Positions 19,243 to 30,904 of a stretch of 64,000 nucleotides of DNA are shown here, one piece after another; within the stretch, counting starts at the first letter, position 1, and the number at the start of each line of letters is the position of its first letter. A model generated the notes under the pieces. That model did not search any database and was not told where the DNA came from. It was given only the letters and a program-made list of their open reading frames with translations. The stretch is taken from NCBI GenBank assembly GCA_014529385.2, contig CM043949.1, positions 109,893,977-109,957,976 on the forward strand. The letters run 5' to 3'. This DNA comes from Adiantum capillus-veneris. Its lineage: Eukaryota > Streptophyta > Polypodiopsida > Polypodiales > Pteridaceae. The position numbers and the translations under genes are program-made.

Positions 19243-19818
19243 CTACACCATCACTTTCATAAGAGGAGAGGATGAAGAAGATGGAGAAGAGGGTGTTCTC
19301 TTTCTCGCCTTTTTCTTCTCTTGCTTTTTGTCATCCCTCTTTGAAGTATAGTGTGGAGAAGTATGCGATGGTCTTCTCTGTTTTGGAGGTGATGGAGAGC
19401 GTTTAGCCTGCCGTCTTCGTGGAGCCATCTCTACCGAGGTGGCGGGAGACTCACTTCTTTCTCGTTCCTTCGGTGGAGGCTCTTGAATTCTCCTGTGAGA
19501 AGGAGATGCATCATCAAGGAGAAAATTTCTGAGCCCTACATAGGGATCCTCTTCTTCTTCCCGAATCAGAGAGAGACCTCTTTTGGAAGTCTCACAAGGA
19601 GGCTTCCTAGGTGCCCTCTCATCATGGTGGGGAGCTTGGAGAATCCCATGAGCACGAAGCTGCCATTGCACTTCACTTTGGAGGGATGGATTGCCCATGG
19701 CTTGTTGAAGCCTAGAAACAAGATAGTTAACAAGCATCGGGGCATCATTAGTAGCTTGCTCATTAGCAAAATCAAAGTTATCAACATTAATTTCACTCGC
19801 TTTACTATTGTCAGCCAT
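19243..19818 (-). pseudogene. Gypsy copy A: Gag N-terminus and basic linker
   Basis: 191 codons from ATG 19818 (MADNSKASEINVDNFDFANE). An N-terminal helical region is followed by a Ser/Arg/Lys-rich linker (RSPSPPKQRRPSH, KKQEKKKARKRTPSS). Copy B shares start and frame. In copy A the linker holds a second, diverged copy of an ~85-bp repeat (about 19140-19270), after which the frame is lost. Confidence 0.85.
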
Positions 19819-20215
19819 TCTAACAACTTTTAGGTGTACTTTGGCACTTCAAGCCTTAGTTGCTACTCCTCTTTATCCCTTTAGAAAAAGCACTCAAGCT
19901 ACTGTACCCGTGGCTTGAATACCATTAATTGCAAGGAATAGAAGAGAGGGTCGTTCAACACCAAAACAGCACCGGCTCCTGTCAAGATTCTAATAGCTCA
20001 ATAGTGTTAAGCCGTAGGCAAGCTCCATAGGACTCCACTATTAAGACCATAGCTCTCGACGGTGATGCCCGTTAACTGCACAAAGGCAGGCGCACCGCAA
20101 GGCTGAAAAATCCCTATTCTACTTACTCACATGCAATTAATAGTACCAACCATTTATAGCTAGCTTGAGGACCTCTCTTCTTGAGCAAGAAAAGAGAAAC
20201 CTTCTCTGATACCAA

Positions 20216-21810
20216 TGTAACATTTAATGGCCTAGTAACTTGTGTGTAGCGAAAAATAACATGAACATAGTGAGAATTTCATTAGAATAGATTCCTAATG
20301 AGATTAACAAGAGTGCTTGGGTGGAGAGAGCAACAAAAAGCATAACACCTAGTTAGATAGCATGAACAATACTTCAAAAGAGAGAGAAATTAAGAAATTG
20401 ACAACAGTTGAAGACCGGATTTGCATGGAGCCAGTCCCCCCTCCAAAAGGCTTTGTATTATGGTTTCTCCCATCAAGAGAGACATTTTACAATACAATTC
20501 TTTGTGTTCCTTCAATTCTAGCTAGTGCAATGAAGGTGGAAAATTCATGCACTAAGAAAAACACTTATCAAACACAACATCAATTCCCTCACGGTCTCAA
20601 ACCCAAGACCTCACACACCTTCGAAGATGGTGAGAGCTAGCGGGGTATGAGAGTAGATTGAGAGGAAGAAGAAGTATTATTATGAGAAAGATGTACATCT
20701 CCTCACATAATCACTCATATTAGCATAGCTTAGCTTAGTAATTAGCATGGTAGAGGAGATGAGCATGCATTGAAGCTTGGCTCTTGGTTGGATTTGCATC
20801 ACAAAGCCAAGAGTTGTTGGTGTAGGCCTCCCTTCTCACAAGCTTGGAGTAGGAGATAAGCTTTCTATTAAAGCTTGAGAAAGAGAGAGAGAGAGAGAGA
20901 GTCTTCTTGCTCCACACATTGATTGTGTGTGTGTGTGTGTGTCAATAATGCCTTGCAAAGATCAGCCCCCTCTCTCTCTTGGTCGACCCCCCCTTGCTAA
21001 TTACTCATGCTAGCATCCTATTGGACCTCCCCAGGCTTAGCCAATGACAATTAAGCAACATAAGTGATAGGCTTCTGACATGTATCCCCCTTTCCCCTTT
21101 TGTGAGAGATTTAGGTAATTTAATAATTTAACTAAACTCTCATTGGACTCCTTTGCCTCCTAGCCAATAGGAATTAGGCAAGCCATTGGGCTGCTAAATG
21201 CTCATTGGTCCCCTTGGGAGACTCTCCAATAGTCTTCTAGAGAGCTTAATTCTTATTGGTTATTTTATTAAGTGTTTTTAAATTAATTAAACTAGATTTA
21301 CTCTAGCCTAATTCTCATTGGTCCACCTCCAGGCCATCCAATAGGATTTGAGTACACCTTGTGAGCATCTGGGCTAGGGAGCTAACATGTGTCCCTCTTT
21401 CCCCTTGTGTGCAAAGGGAGCTTGTGTGTGTGTGTATGAGTTTCTCTCTCATCTCCTACTTCTTGGGCTCGCCCCCTCCTATGTAGGGCTTGACAAAGAC
21501 TTTTGGGACACACTCAAATCATCCATTTTTCCCTAAAGTTGACCTTTGGACACAACCTTTGAATTTTGGAACCTTAGCATTTTGGAAGTCTTAATGGGAT
21601 GAACCTTAAGGTCTTTTAAGCCCATTGTTGTACATAGCTCTTTTGAAGATGGCCCCCCCTTTGGATCCCTATTTTCCCTCCTTTGGATCCCTACTATGGC
21701 CGGTCTGCTAACTTCACCAATAATCTAGCTTTTTCTCCCCTGGCACTTCCCCATATTAAATGATTAGTTTAAAATGAGAAAATCATTTAGGAGAATTGAT
21801 TATTATGACA
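20216..21810 (-). repeat. 5' LTR of gypsy copy A
   Basis: About 1595 bp, reverse-strand TGTCATAATAATC...ATGTTACA. The primer-binding site TGGTATCAGAG follows (reverse strand, 20214-20204). It contains a short (TG)n at 21424-21435 and CCAAT-like boxes in the LTR body. Confidence 0.93.
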
Positions 21811-21820
21811 ACTACAATCA

Positions 21821-24389
21821 TCAAGAATCCATATCCCCTTCTTCCAAAGCATGGGAGTCTAATGTAGATTGCATTGACCGCTTTTTCTTGGCAATTGGTC
21901 GTGGAAATGGCATAGCCGTGTTGTGACTTGTTGTTGTTGAGGTCCTTTTTCTTACATGACGTTCAATGAATGGCTTTGCTCGTTGTATAGAGTTACCAAA
22001 TCTATCTTGTATTGGTTGAAAGTCTTTGGCGGGAAGTAGAACTCCATCCAATCCCCTTGCTTGCACCTCTTTCAAATGGAGCAAGAGTCTTTGCATCAAA
22101 ACTTCAAAATGTGCTTCTAAACCCCGATTTTCTTTCACTATCTCAAGAGCATGTGCATAGCATTGAGTCGCATTTGGATTTTTTATGGTTTGCTCTTTCA
22201 TACCAATTTGACATCAATCTATCTCCTCACCACTATGAGCCATTATGGGTGAGTTGCTAGTAGAAGCAATAATATTGTCATGTTCTTCGTGATACAAGTT
22301 AAGGCACTTGCTCACAATAGTGCTCAAATTAAAACCCTTGAGTAGCATAAGTTTGACTTGGTGCTTGCACATATTACCCTTCATTGCCCGTAGGCAATTT
22401 CAACATCCCCAATCACAGTTGGCATTGTACACAAGGTAATGCACCCCCCCACGAGAAGATTGGCTCTTGATTTTTGCCATAGATCTAGAACCCTCTTGAA
22501 AAAAGACCACATCACTATCTGGAATAGTTTGAGCCCTTTCAATTGAATGCTCAATCAATTTTTGTATCGCTTTGTTTCTAACAAATCCACCTTTCTTCGC
22601 CTCATCTATGTACCAAAAATAAGGCAAACAAGAGGTTAATAGTTTATGTAAGAGCCAATCAATTCTACGGCCCAATATATATTTTTTTGTCACATAGGGA
22701 TCAAGACTTTAATGTAGCATGATACGATTCTATGGCTCCATTTGTGTCTTGATTAGCATGAGGAAGTATCCTCACACTTCTAGTCCACATCTCTACACAA
22801 GCAAAGAAAATGATTTCACATAAGTACCAAAGAACAATAGTACTGTTTGGTAGATATCAAGTGCTTAAGTTAGAAATCAAATTGACCAACTTTTCCCACC
22901 CAATAAGTACGAAAATATTCGATGAAGGCATTCTCATGTGCAAAATCCCTTAAGAAATCTACAACACTATCTCTTATATTATCTAGTGCAATAGCCTCTG
23001 AAGCTCCACCTTCAACACGCATGTTCATGATTGCACCAAGGCGCCTAAACATTAGAGCTCTTATTGTCCAATCTTGGAATTTCTTGACCAAAGTTCTACG
23101 TTGGACATGCCATAAGCACAAATAAATTGGAATATTGAATACCACCCTGTTTGAAATAAATGACAATGGTTAAACACATTCATAAGCTACACTTGTGAAA
23201 TCAAAAAAGAGGAACAAGTGAGAATTTCAATAACATGAGAATGAGTTACCTTATAGCATTTATCTCAGCAGTTGCATCGTCAACAATAAATGCATTTGGC
23301 TCCCATCTCCTATTGTAATCAAGAGCCCTATTCCGAAGGCGTGTAAGCCTTTGCACAATACTACTTGTTTCTGAGCTTGATGTGATGATCCATGCAATTG
23401 GAACTCAATTTTGATAACTATCAAAGACTAGAATGGTGTAGAGTTGAAACTACAAACTGAAATTGAAAATTAGAGAGTTCAAATAAACATATCTTCTCTA
23501 AAAACATCGCTTTGGCATATAGAGTTTACCTTGTAAAAGTTTGTTCCAAAAGTCGAGTCCATATAAATTATTCCATTGTTGCCATAGAGATCAAACCTCT
23601 CAAGTTGCCAATGTGTTTGGATGCCAAGTACAAAGGGTTTTTTATGTGTAGCATCCATCTCCTCGTAGTAGAACACATCATGGGCATGTTGTTGAGTCCA
23701 CATTCGAACACTTTGGGCATCACTAAATGTAGTTCATATGTAGTAGTTGCATGCTTTCTTGCAATATTGAGGATATCTCTAACTGAAAGAAAATCATCCT
23801 GTGCCAATGTGTAATTTGAATTGTTCACCTTTTTCTCATGAACTACTTGAATATGTGCTTCATGCACTTGGATTGGAGTGTATCCTTTGCATAACATGTC
23901 GAAGACCCATGACATGATTTCTAAAGAAAGCCAAAGTGCAAAGCATAGATTTCGACGTAAGCTTGTCACCATGCCTTCTTTATGGCAAAGCTCATCATTC
24001 TCATCAACATGATGCATTTGAATGTAGCGAATGCAAGCGACATCTTCAAGAAGATACAATCTCTTTGCGAAGAAGTGGCATTGGCAACCACACATTCGAT
24101 TTCCTTTTAAATAGTGTGGACGGCTTCCTTTCCCTATCTTTGGTGTCTTCTCGTTGCGTGGAATCATTGTTTGCTTTCCATGCATACCTTTAGGACCATA
24201 ACCACACCAAAATAAGACTTCTTCTAAATAGCTCTCAATATATAGTGGGTTGCTTCGACCTACCCATTTGATTTCTTCTAATTGAATGGCGCCTAAAATT
24301 AATTCCCATGTTTGCAAGAGTCTCTTCCCCCTTGAAAAAATCCCCCAAACATACACACACACACACACACACAAAATTGACATTAGCAT
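21821..24389 (-). pseudogene. MULE transposase-derived gene with SWIM zinc finger, intron-containing, decayed
   Basis: Coding blocks on the reverse strand, in order: N-terminal block with KWVGRSNPLYIESYLEEV, MCGCQCHFFAKRLYLLEDVA and a Cys/His segment (24300-23710, probably starting at acceptor TTAATTTTAG|GC near 24294); DDE start MDSTFGTNFYK (~23550); intron from GTAAACTC to TTTCAG near 23462; second Asp in EPNAFIVDDATAEI (~23290); intron GTAACTC...AAACAG (~23252-23143) that restores the frame as INAIRVVFN; WHVQRR (~23100); NQDTNGAIESYH (~22760); YILGRRIDWLLHKL; and a SWIM finger CDWGC...MCKHQ (~22410-22370). Defects: frameshift near 23725, TGA in the VFDSYQN-VPIAW block (~23402), TGA inside the SWIM finger (~22400). 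MULE transposases move Mutator-like DNA elements; related FAR1-type proteins are domesticated regulators in plants. Confidence 0.8.
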
Positions 24390-25002
24390 GCTAATTTCTT
24401 TTAGAACAATAGGTTAAACATGCAATAGAAGCTCCATGTCAAATTACATCAATTGAATCAACTATAGGCCAACTAGCCCAAACTAACTTTGAATCGGCAT
24501 TAATTGATTTTGATGGAAATTAATTGGGAGAAGACAATGATTAGCTCCCTTTGAGGGTTCTTGTTGGTATCCACTAATGGCCTACGTCCATGCGCCAAGA
24601 GAAGATATTATTCATACTTGAGAATCATTACTTTGGGCATGAGTTGCATAGAGGTTAAGTGGGACTACAATAGCATGTAGAGATGAAGAAGATACACGGA
24701 CCGAAGAGAAGCTAATGAAATTAAAGGGGTTAGTAAATGAAATCATTGACTTAAGCAAAGCAGGCTTAAGCAAATGAAGTAATGTAACATCATTTAGATA
24801 GGAAATAGAATGTAGAGGTTAAGAAGAGAGCGTTTAATAGTAGTGCAGGCTTCTAAGGCTCAAGGGCTTAAGAGAGAAATGGTTGGCCTTTTAAATGAGA
24901 ACTAAGTGGGGCAATAATAATTTTAGTCTCTACCTATTTATGCTTAAATTTAGTTTATATAGTTATATTTGATTGGATGCAAATTTTCTTATTGGAGACA
25001 TA

Positions 25003-25007
<5 letters not shown>
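24390..25007. other. Upstream of MULE pseudogene, nothing recognised
   Basis: AT-rich, no coding match. A short (AC)n tract at 24354-24373 lies at the pseudogene edge. Confidence 0.5.
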
Positions 25008-25041
<34 letters not shown>

Positions 25042-25118
25042 ACTCACACACACACACACACACACACACACATGGTGTACCGAAAAAATCATTTTAGAGG
25101 CATATATATATATATATT

Positions 25119-25182
<64 letters not shown>

Positions 25183-25306
25183 ATGGTGTTCCATAAAAAG
25201 CATTTTTCCAAACATACAAAATTCCTATCCTTGATTTTGCCAAGAGGAAATTTTAGAAAATTAGGTTTATTTGGAATTTAAACTTGCCTTCTCTATTAAG
25301 CTGAGC

Positions 25307-25340
<34 letters not shown>
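25008..25340. repeat. Microsatellite cluster (CT)n/(AC)n
   Basis: (CT)n at 25008-25036 followed by (AC)n to about 25071; (TC)n at 25120-25141 followed by (AC)n to about 25176; a third (TC)n at 25310-25340. The CT-to-AC order is repeated twice about 110 bp apart, and ATGGTGT follows each AC tract, so the first two are a tandem duplication of the same unit. Confidence 0.9.
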
Positions 25341-25342
<2 letters not shown>

Positions 25343-25584
25343 AAAAGAAAGGAGGGTAGCGGGCTATAAAGGAGGGCCTGAGGGTGGAAAACGAGGCTCA
25401 ACGCTTTCGGCGACGCCTGGGGATACAGTGCATCGTACGTGATTCGTGCGGCAAGTTGCAGTGCCTGCAAGTTGAAACATTGTGGGCCGGGGTATGCATC
25501 GCTTGCAGATTGAGCGTTGCAGCTTTTTCTGGCCGCAAGCGGCTCGCGCCACGCTAGTTCTAAATGCTAGGTGGCAAAGCCTCC

Positions 25585-26052
25585 CCTTTAAGTGCCACGG
25601 GGTCCCAAAGCATGGGATCAATGGTCCCAATTGAAAGGCGGGATGGCGATCGATCTGGATCGTTGATCGATTAAAATCCAAACTCGGGATCCCGAGTTTA
25701 GATTTTGAAAAACTAATCTCGGGAGGTCAGCCTAATCTCGGGACGCCTCGCTTTCCCAGCCAGGTTTTGAACCCTCGTCATCAGCTTGGGGGGCACACGC
25801 CTTGACCAACATGCCCGCGTGCGCCTCGTTGAAATAGATGTGATTTCACATCTATTTGAAGGTAAACTCGGGATCTCGACATAAAAACTAAACTCGGGAT
25901 CCCGAGTTTAGTTTTTGTGGACCCCACCATAAAAACTAAACTCGAGATCCCGAGTTTAGTTTTTACCTGTCGACGACTGAAATTTGCGCGCGCCTTTCAT
26001 TTTGCACAAGAGCCATTGATCCCATGCTTTGGGACCCCGTGGCACTTAAAGG
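25585..26052. mobile_element. Foldback-like segment: 40-bp inverted repeats enclosing three 34-bp palindromes
   Basis: Positions 25585-25624 and 26013-26052 are exact reverse complements over 40 bp (outer end CCTTTAAGTGCCACGG). Between them are palindromes at 25673-25706, 25883-25916 (perfect, centred on CTCGGGATCCCGAG) and 25931-25964 (one substitution), plus a 12-bp-arm hairpin at about 25832-25857. No coding capacity. It resembles a non-autonomous foldback or MITE-type element; no target duplication was identified, so superfamily is unknown. Confidence 0.65.
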
Positions 26053-26141
26053 TGAGGGTGGCAAAGGGGGCTCTCCTGCCAGCATGGAGGAGCGCTCGAA
26101 ATTTATAGGCGAGAGCGGAACGCTCTCATCATGTAGCCCCC

Positions 26142-26230
26142 GTAGACAGATAGGGATTAAATACACAGAAAAGGACCAGGCGCATGTAACTCCTGTAGAC
26201 AGACAGGGATTAAATACACAGAAAAGGACA
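26142..26230. repeat. 53-bp tandem duplication
   Basis: The block starting GTAGACAGATAGGGATTAAA recurs 53 bp later (26142 and 26195) with one change over 35 bp. Confidence 0.85.
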
Positions 26231-26986
26231 AGGTAGGATTCGGGTGTACCACCAAGCCGAGCTAGGGTGTGCATGCACAATGCATCTGTATTTCCCATGG
26301 AGGAGACACATTGAGAACAACGAGAGAGGCAACAAGCAACACCGGCGTAGAGGGGGAGAGAGACGGATAGGCAAAATAGAGAGAGCAAGAAATATCGCCG
26401 CCCTATGTGTGGATGTGTGCGAACAACACATGTATTACAGGCGAAAAAGAAAGAGAGCGCCACAAACGAGAGAAAGATAGAGGGAATCCTTTACGAGAGC
26501 TAGGGTGTGCATGCAACTACGAGCTGCTGACTGGAGGTTGCACTTTGGCAAGAACAATCTCTAGAGTTGATGCAAGGCAAAAGTATGAATAGTGTTTGGT
26601 ACCTTATCCAAGGATTTGCAGTGACATCAAAGGATGCCCCTCTTGCTGTGGTTCATGGTTCAGACATACTAGAGAGCGTAGAAAAGAGTACCAAAGACCA
26701 CCATTGGAAAACTTTTTATTTCTCAGATATGCGTGGACAATGTCCTGCTTTAAGCTGTATATGAATCGAACTCGGCGGATCACGATATGGACCTTTTGTT
26801 GTTTTCCAGTCGCACAAGTTGCTAACTGTTGTGAGGAAGAAGCATGCAAACCCTCCCAAGTCCCAATTTCCAATGCCACCTGAATGAGATACAGAACAAA
26901 TCTACACATCCACAACCAAAAACTTCCTGAGATTTTTCATGCTTTTGTAGGGTTAGCAACCCACCATAGCTAGAAGAGCTTTCTGA
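26231..26986. other. No gene recognised
   Basis: Several overlapping short open frames on both strands (up to about 100 codons) but none shows a known domain. Treated as non-coding. Confidence 0.4.
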
Positions 26987-27059
26987 GTGACGTTGCTAGC
27001 AGAGCAGGGGGTAGAGCAGCCACTAATAATAGCTTTTCACCAGTCACTCTACACGAGGG

Positions 27060-27735
27060 AGCACCATCACATGGAATACATTATAGCAGGTTATAGTCAG
27101 TATGGTTGCTGGCTCAAAACTCTGGATCTTTTTGATAGAATGCAAGTCAGTAGTACAGAGCCAAATGATGTTCTCCTTGCATCCATAAGAGTAGTACAAG
27201 CCAGATGATGTTCTCCTTGCATCCATAAGAGCATCTAGGGATATAGGATTTATTGAGAATGTGACACTCTAGACTTGACTCGAAGTTCTCGGTACAAGAC
27301 ATGCTTATTAGTATGTATGTCGAATGTGAAGCCTTGGATGATGGTTGCAGGTTGACTGACATGATACCAGCAAGGAGTTTATCTGAATGGAATGCTATCT
27401 TTGTAGATAATATCTAGCATCAGACGGCAGATGTTTCCTCCATTGTGAATGTTTTGAAAGCATGTACCAAGCTACAGGATTCATGGCAAGGCCAATTAAT
27501 GCATATATGGAGCTTTTGTTATGAGTTGCAAGGGACATTGACCATTGGAAATGCTCTCGTCGAATTTTATATGAACTGTCAAGGTGTGAAGATGGCTCAA
27601 GGCGTGTTTGGGGGTTTGCCAGTAAAAGACACAATGACTTGGAATTCCATGATTGCTGGTTACTTGGTGAGCCAAAGGCTCTTTTTCTCCTCTTTGAGCC
27701 CACAAGCCACCATGTGGTGCTTGCACAACACCTAA
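27060..27735 (+). pseudogene. PPR-repeat protein pseudogene
   Basis: Two stretches of pentatricopeptide repeat are legible in different frames. The first is EYIIAGYSQYGCWLKTLDLF then DRMQ...EPNDVLLASI (about 27070-27195). The second is NVLKACTKLQDSWQGQLMH...LTIGNALVEFYMNCQGVKMA then VFGGLPVKDTMTWNSMIAGY (about 27445-27665). The pattern fits PLS-class PPR proteins of land plants, which act in organelle RNA editing or processing. The part between is disrupted by stops and a short tandem duplication at about 27152-27230, and no complete ORF exists. Confidence 0.8.
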
Positions 27736-27793
27736 AAAAAACAACTCATGGCATCGATGCTTTTCATATAAAATCTTTAAAATAATAAAAGCA

Positions 27794-29020
27794 GTGTGTG
27801 CTACTAATTGGAGAAGCAACGGGAGCTCGCTACCCAATCGCTCCTCTCTCCAAGGCTTCACCGCCACCGAAGTCCACAAGCTCCGCCAGATCGCCTCGAT
27901 CGAGACTGCCTTCGAAGACAGCAATATTGTTGAGATCCTCACCACTCGCACTCTTGCTTTCCTCAGCCTTGCAGCTTCTCCCATCGGCGGATCCGCTACC
28001 GGGCGGTATCTGGCCTGCCAGTAAGCATGGTGCCGATGTTATCGTTGGCGTCCCCGACACCGGCATCTGGCAGCAGCTTCCATGATAATGCTGACTTTTC
28101 CCTTGGTGGAAGGCTTATGTGAATCATCACCTACCTTCAGTTCCTCCCGTTGCAACCGCAAGCTCATCGATGCACACACTTTCGTCCGTGGCTTCAAGGT
28201 CGCGGTGTCCGGCTCACTCGTCGGCAACATTGGATTCCCATCCCCCCGAGACAGTCATGGGCATGGCACACACACGTCCTCCATCGCCGCTGGAATGTTT
28301 GTACCTGATGCTAGCCTCTCTGGTGCTGTGATTGGCACCGTTTCTGGCATGGCACCACATGCACGCAATGGAAAATGTCGGCAGGTAATGTTGGACCAAC
28401 ACTTTGGAGGAAGCACTACAAGTGTGGCTCCGTGGATATTCAACATTGCTGCAAGCTCAGTTGACAGAGAATTCCCGGCCCCAGTAATCTTGGGAATGGG
28501 AAGGAGTACAAGGGCATGTCCATCTGGCATACCAAAGTAAGGGACGACCCACTGGCCTATGCAGGCAGTGTGGTGGTGCCGGGTGGCAATGCATCTCTTG
28601 CCCTCTTCAGATGTGCTCTCATATGATGCCGTCAAGGGGAAGACAGTGCTAGTGTTGATCATGATGGGAAAAATGAGGAAGCAAAGGGGTTTGCAGCTGT
28701 CTTTAAAGCCGATGGTATCGGCATGATTCTTAGCAATGGTGTTTCCAAAGGTGAGGACCTTATGTCTTTAGGTCACCACATTCTCCCCGCTACCTTGGTT
28801 GGGCACTCTTCGGTGAAGGAGATCCTGCAATACATCAAGTCAACTAAGAATCCAACAACAGTTTCTAGGAACTAAACTTGGAATTAGGCCAACTCTTCAC
28901 GCGGTCCTAAGTTCTAACCTCATTGCACGGGACATTTTGAAGCCTGTCATCACTGCTCCTGGCATCAACATCCTTGCTGCATGGACATTGGATAGGATTT
29001 CAAGCACATATAGGACTAGC
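27794..29020 (+). pseudogene. Subtilisin-like serine protease (subtilase) pseudogene, 3' truncated
   Basis: Reads across several frames. Propeptide end LQGFTATEVHKLRQIASI with LTTRTLAFLSLA (27855-27975). Catalytic Asp region DVIVGVPDTGIW (28035-28070). SSRCNRKLIDAHTF (28143-28185). Catalytic His region PRDSHGHGTHTSSIAAG (28240-28290). Then SGMAPHAR, after which sequence is missing. A later block has ILGMG/NGKEYKG and PA-domain-like sequence (FAAVFKADGIGMILSN, 28700-28740), then ANSSRGP and ITAPGINILAAWT (about 28890-28985). It stops before the catalytic Ser motif GTSM, cut by the 3' end of the LINE. Frameshifts near 28080 and stops near 28625 and 28875. In plants these proteases are secreted and act on cell-wall or peptide substrates. 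Confidence 0.85.
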
Positions 29021-29492
29021 TGAAGGAGAAATGAAACGAAACAAAATGCTATATTAACGTCTTCAAAAGGCCAAAGTGACCTATGAGACCAAAAAGTTAC
29101 AATGTGGTGGATCTGATACAAAGTCAGAGTCAAAATAACAACATAACAAAACAAAAAATACTATGGGATTCTAAGTTGGTCGATGTGAACTTAGCAAAAT
29201 GGCAATTGGCTGGGATAGCTAAATCACAGGAGATCCAGCATCCGTTGTTGGCGAATCTCATCAATCTCCTCCATGGTTAGTAGTCTGATCGGGCGTCGTG
29301 CATGCCTGGCCAGAGTGCTCCGAATCTTCTGATGTAGCCTTTGTCGATGTTGTGTAGTGCTCCGCAGTCATGGCCATCTGGATTTCCCCAGCCCAATCGC
29401 TCGATCGATCAGTGTGCCTCTGGTGTGAGACGAATGTGAGCTCTACTGTGGGAGTAGCTCCTACGGCTGTCCAGTGTCTGCTCTAAAGAAAT

Positions 29493-29933
29493 CTATGATC
29501 CGTCTCTGAACCGTGATCCGTCTCTGAATTGGCTAGCCTCTCCACTCATCATGCTATCTCTGTGTCTGCGCAGCTCGAGCAAGAACAAACCCAGGCATCT
29601 CTGATCCTCGTATCCCATGACTCTGGAGAGTGGTCCAAAACCCTCTTTGAACAAGCAATGGAAGTGGTCTCGTATCTCGTAGTAGATGGGGCAGCGGCAT
29701 GTGTAGTGCAACTCTTTCTCAGGCTCCATGTCACACAAGGGGCATGTCCTAGCCTCTGCTGGTACTCCGCTGTATCTGCCAGTCTCAATCCGCAGCAGCA
29801 GCTGGTGAGAAGATGTGCGTAACTGGCCAATAGCACATCGTATCCCATGAGGCGAGTGGATGTCCATGTATCCGGATCTCGTCACAAAACCATCCTCCGT
29901 AAGCTGGAGAAGATGCTCTCTGTAGAAAGCCAT
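29493..29933 (-). pseudogene. LINE ORF2 C-terminus with zinc finger
   Basis: 146 codons. GIRCAIGQLRTSSHQLLLRIE leads to CPLCDMEPEKELHYTCRCP, then YYEIRDHF: a C-x2-C...H-x3-C finger of the kind found after the RT of plant and other LINEs (zf-RVT). The end carries a short duplicated peptide (FRDGS twice). Confidence 0.8.
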
Positions 29934-30355
29934 CTTCGTGCTCAGCTCCTGTGCTAGGATGTATCTATGTCCTCCTGGTGTCTAGCTGGGTTAGGTCTTC
30001 GCGGACGAGCCTGGTGATCTCGTAAGAGTGAGAGATGGTGCATCCAATGAGTACCGGAAGGGTGGAAACCTGTCTATACTGAACCCATGCGCCTGAAACC
30101 ATGATGTCATCTCCCCATACTAGCATGCTGTATCTCCTTGCATGGCTAACTGTCGAGAGGACTCAAGTGCAAGGAGGGCATATTTGTCTCTAGGAAGTTC
30201 CCACATGCGGTGTATGAAGGAAACTGATTTGGTGAGTGCCTCAACCACTAGTGGGGGGGCCGCTAGCTTTGCCGGATAATGGCACGTGGTACTGAGGCCT
30301 TGGCTCTAATGAGCCGCGAGATCATACAGACGAGAGGTTTCTCCATTCTCCCCCA

Positions 30356-30877
30356 TCAATCACTCCCGTGATGATCCAATGAAGGTCCCCATATCTCAGC
30401 TCCATAGAGCAATGCAAAAGCCACCAAAGTGTCAAAGAGCCAGAGCTTCGTCCGAGGCTCCTGAAATTGAACCTGCGAACACATCCTCTCCAATCTACCC
30501 AATGCTGCATGAGATCTAGTCAATCTGGTCTCCGCTGCTCTCCTTAGTGAGAATGTAGGTCCGCTAAAAACCATTCCAAGGTAAGTGTAAGCATCTGTAT
30601 ACTCCACAGTCTTCTGGCCGTATGTGAATGTAGGTGGTGACCTCCTAATCCACTTTGGGGTGGTATTAAACACCATAACCTTGGTTTTACTGAGGTTGAT
30701 AGACAAACCACTTTCGTGGGCAAACCTATGCAAAGCATCCAAGTGACGTTGCATCCCCTCGTAAGATTCAGAGATCAACACAATATCATCACCATATAGC
30801 AAAAGTGTAATCCATGTCCCTGCGAGCTGTGCACCTCTATCACCATTGCTCTGAATGTAGTCAGAAACCTCATCCAC
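30356..30877 (-). pseudogene. LINE reverse transcriptase, catalytic half
   Basis: 173 codons with LLLYGDDIVLISES (catalytic YGDD), SGLSINLSKTKVMVFN and AYTYLGMVFSG, the palm-to-thumb order of LINE RT. It is out of frame with the upstream RT half (30775-31389). Comparing the expected GCPLSP block shows a 1-bp loss near 30905. Confidence 0.88.
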
Positions 30878-30904
30878 ATATATACCGAATAGAGTAGGAG
30901 AGAG

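Larger units (their letters stand above)
14384..21810 (-). mobile_element. Ty3/gypsy chromovirus-like element, copy A (defective)
   Basis: Reverse-strand relative of copy B (32415-41187). The full 5' LTR is at 20216-21810 and a truncated 3' LTR at 14384-15145, whose outer ~830 bp are missing. Order is Gag, RT, RNase H, integrase, chromodomain-like tail (gypsy order). Zinc knuckle and protease are gone through an internal deletion near 18450, and RT to integrase carries several frameshifts and stops. It abuts the MULE pseudogene, whose stop codon is about 10 bp from the LTR end. Confidence 0.93.

Noticed and set aside
25963..26463. 166-codon reverse ORF with Cys-rich hydrophobic sequence
   Set aside because: Overlaps the foldback arm and a tandem duplication; composition reflects these repeats and no domain is visible.
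26604..26915. 103-codon reverse ORF and overlapping plus-strand ORF
   Set aside because: No recognisable domain on either strand; mutually overlapping frames suggest chance.
29083..29280. Plus-strand ORF in the LINE 3' region
   Set aside because: Antisense to the LINE 3' end; no domain.
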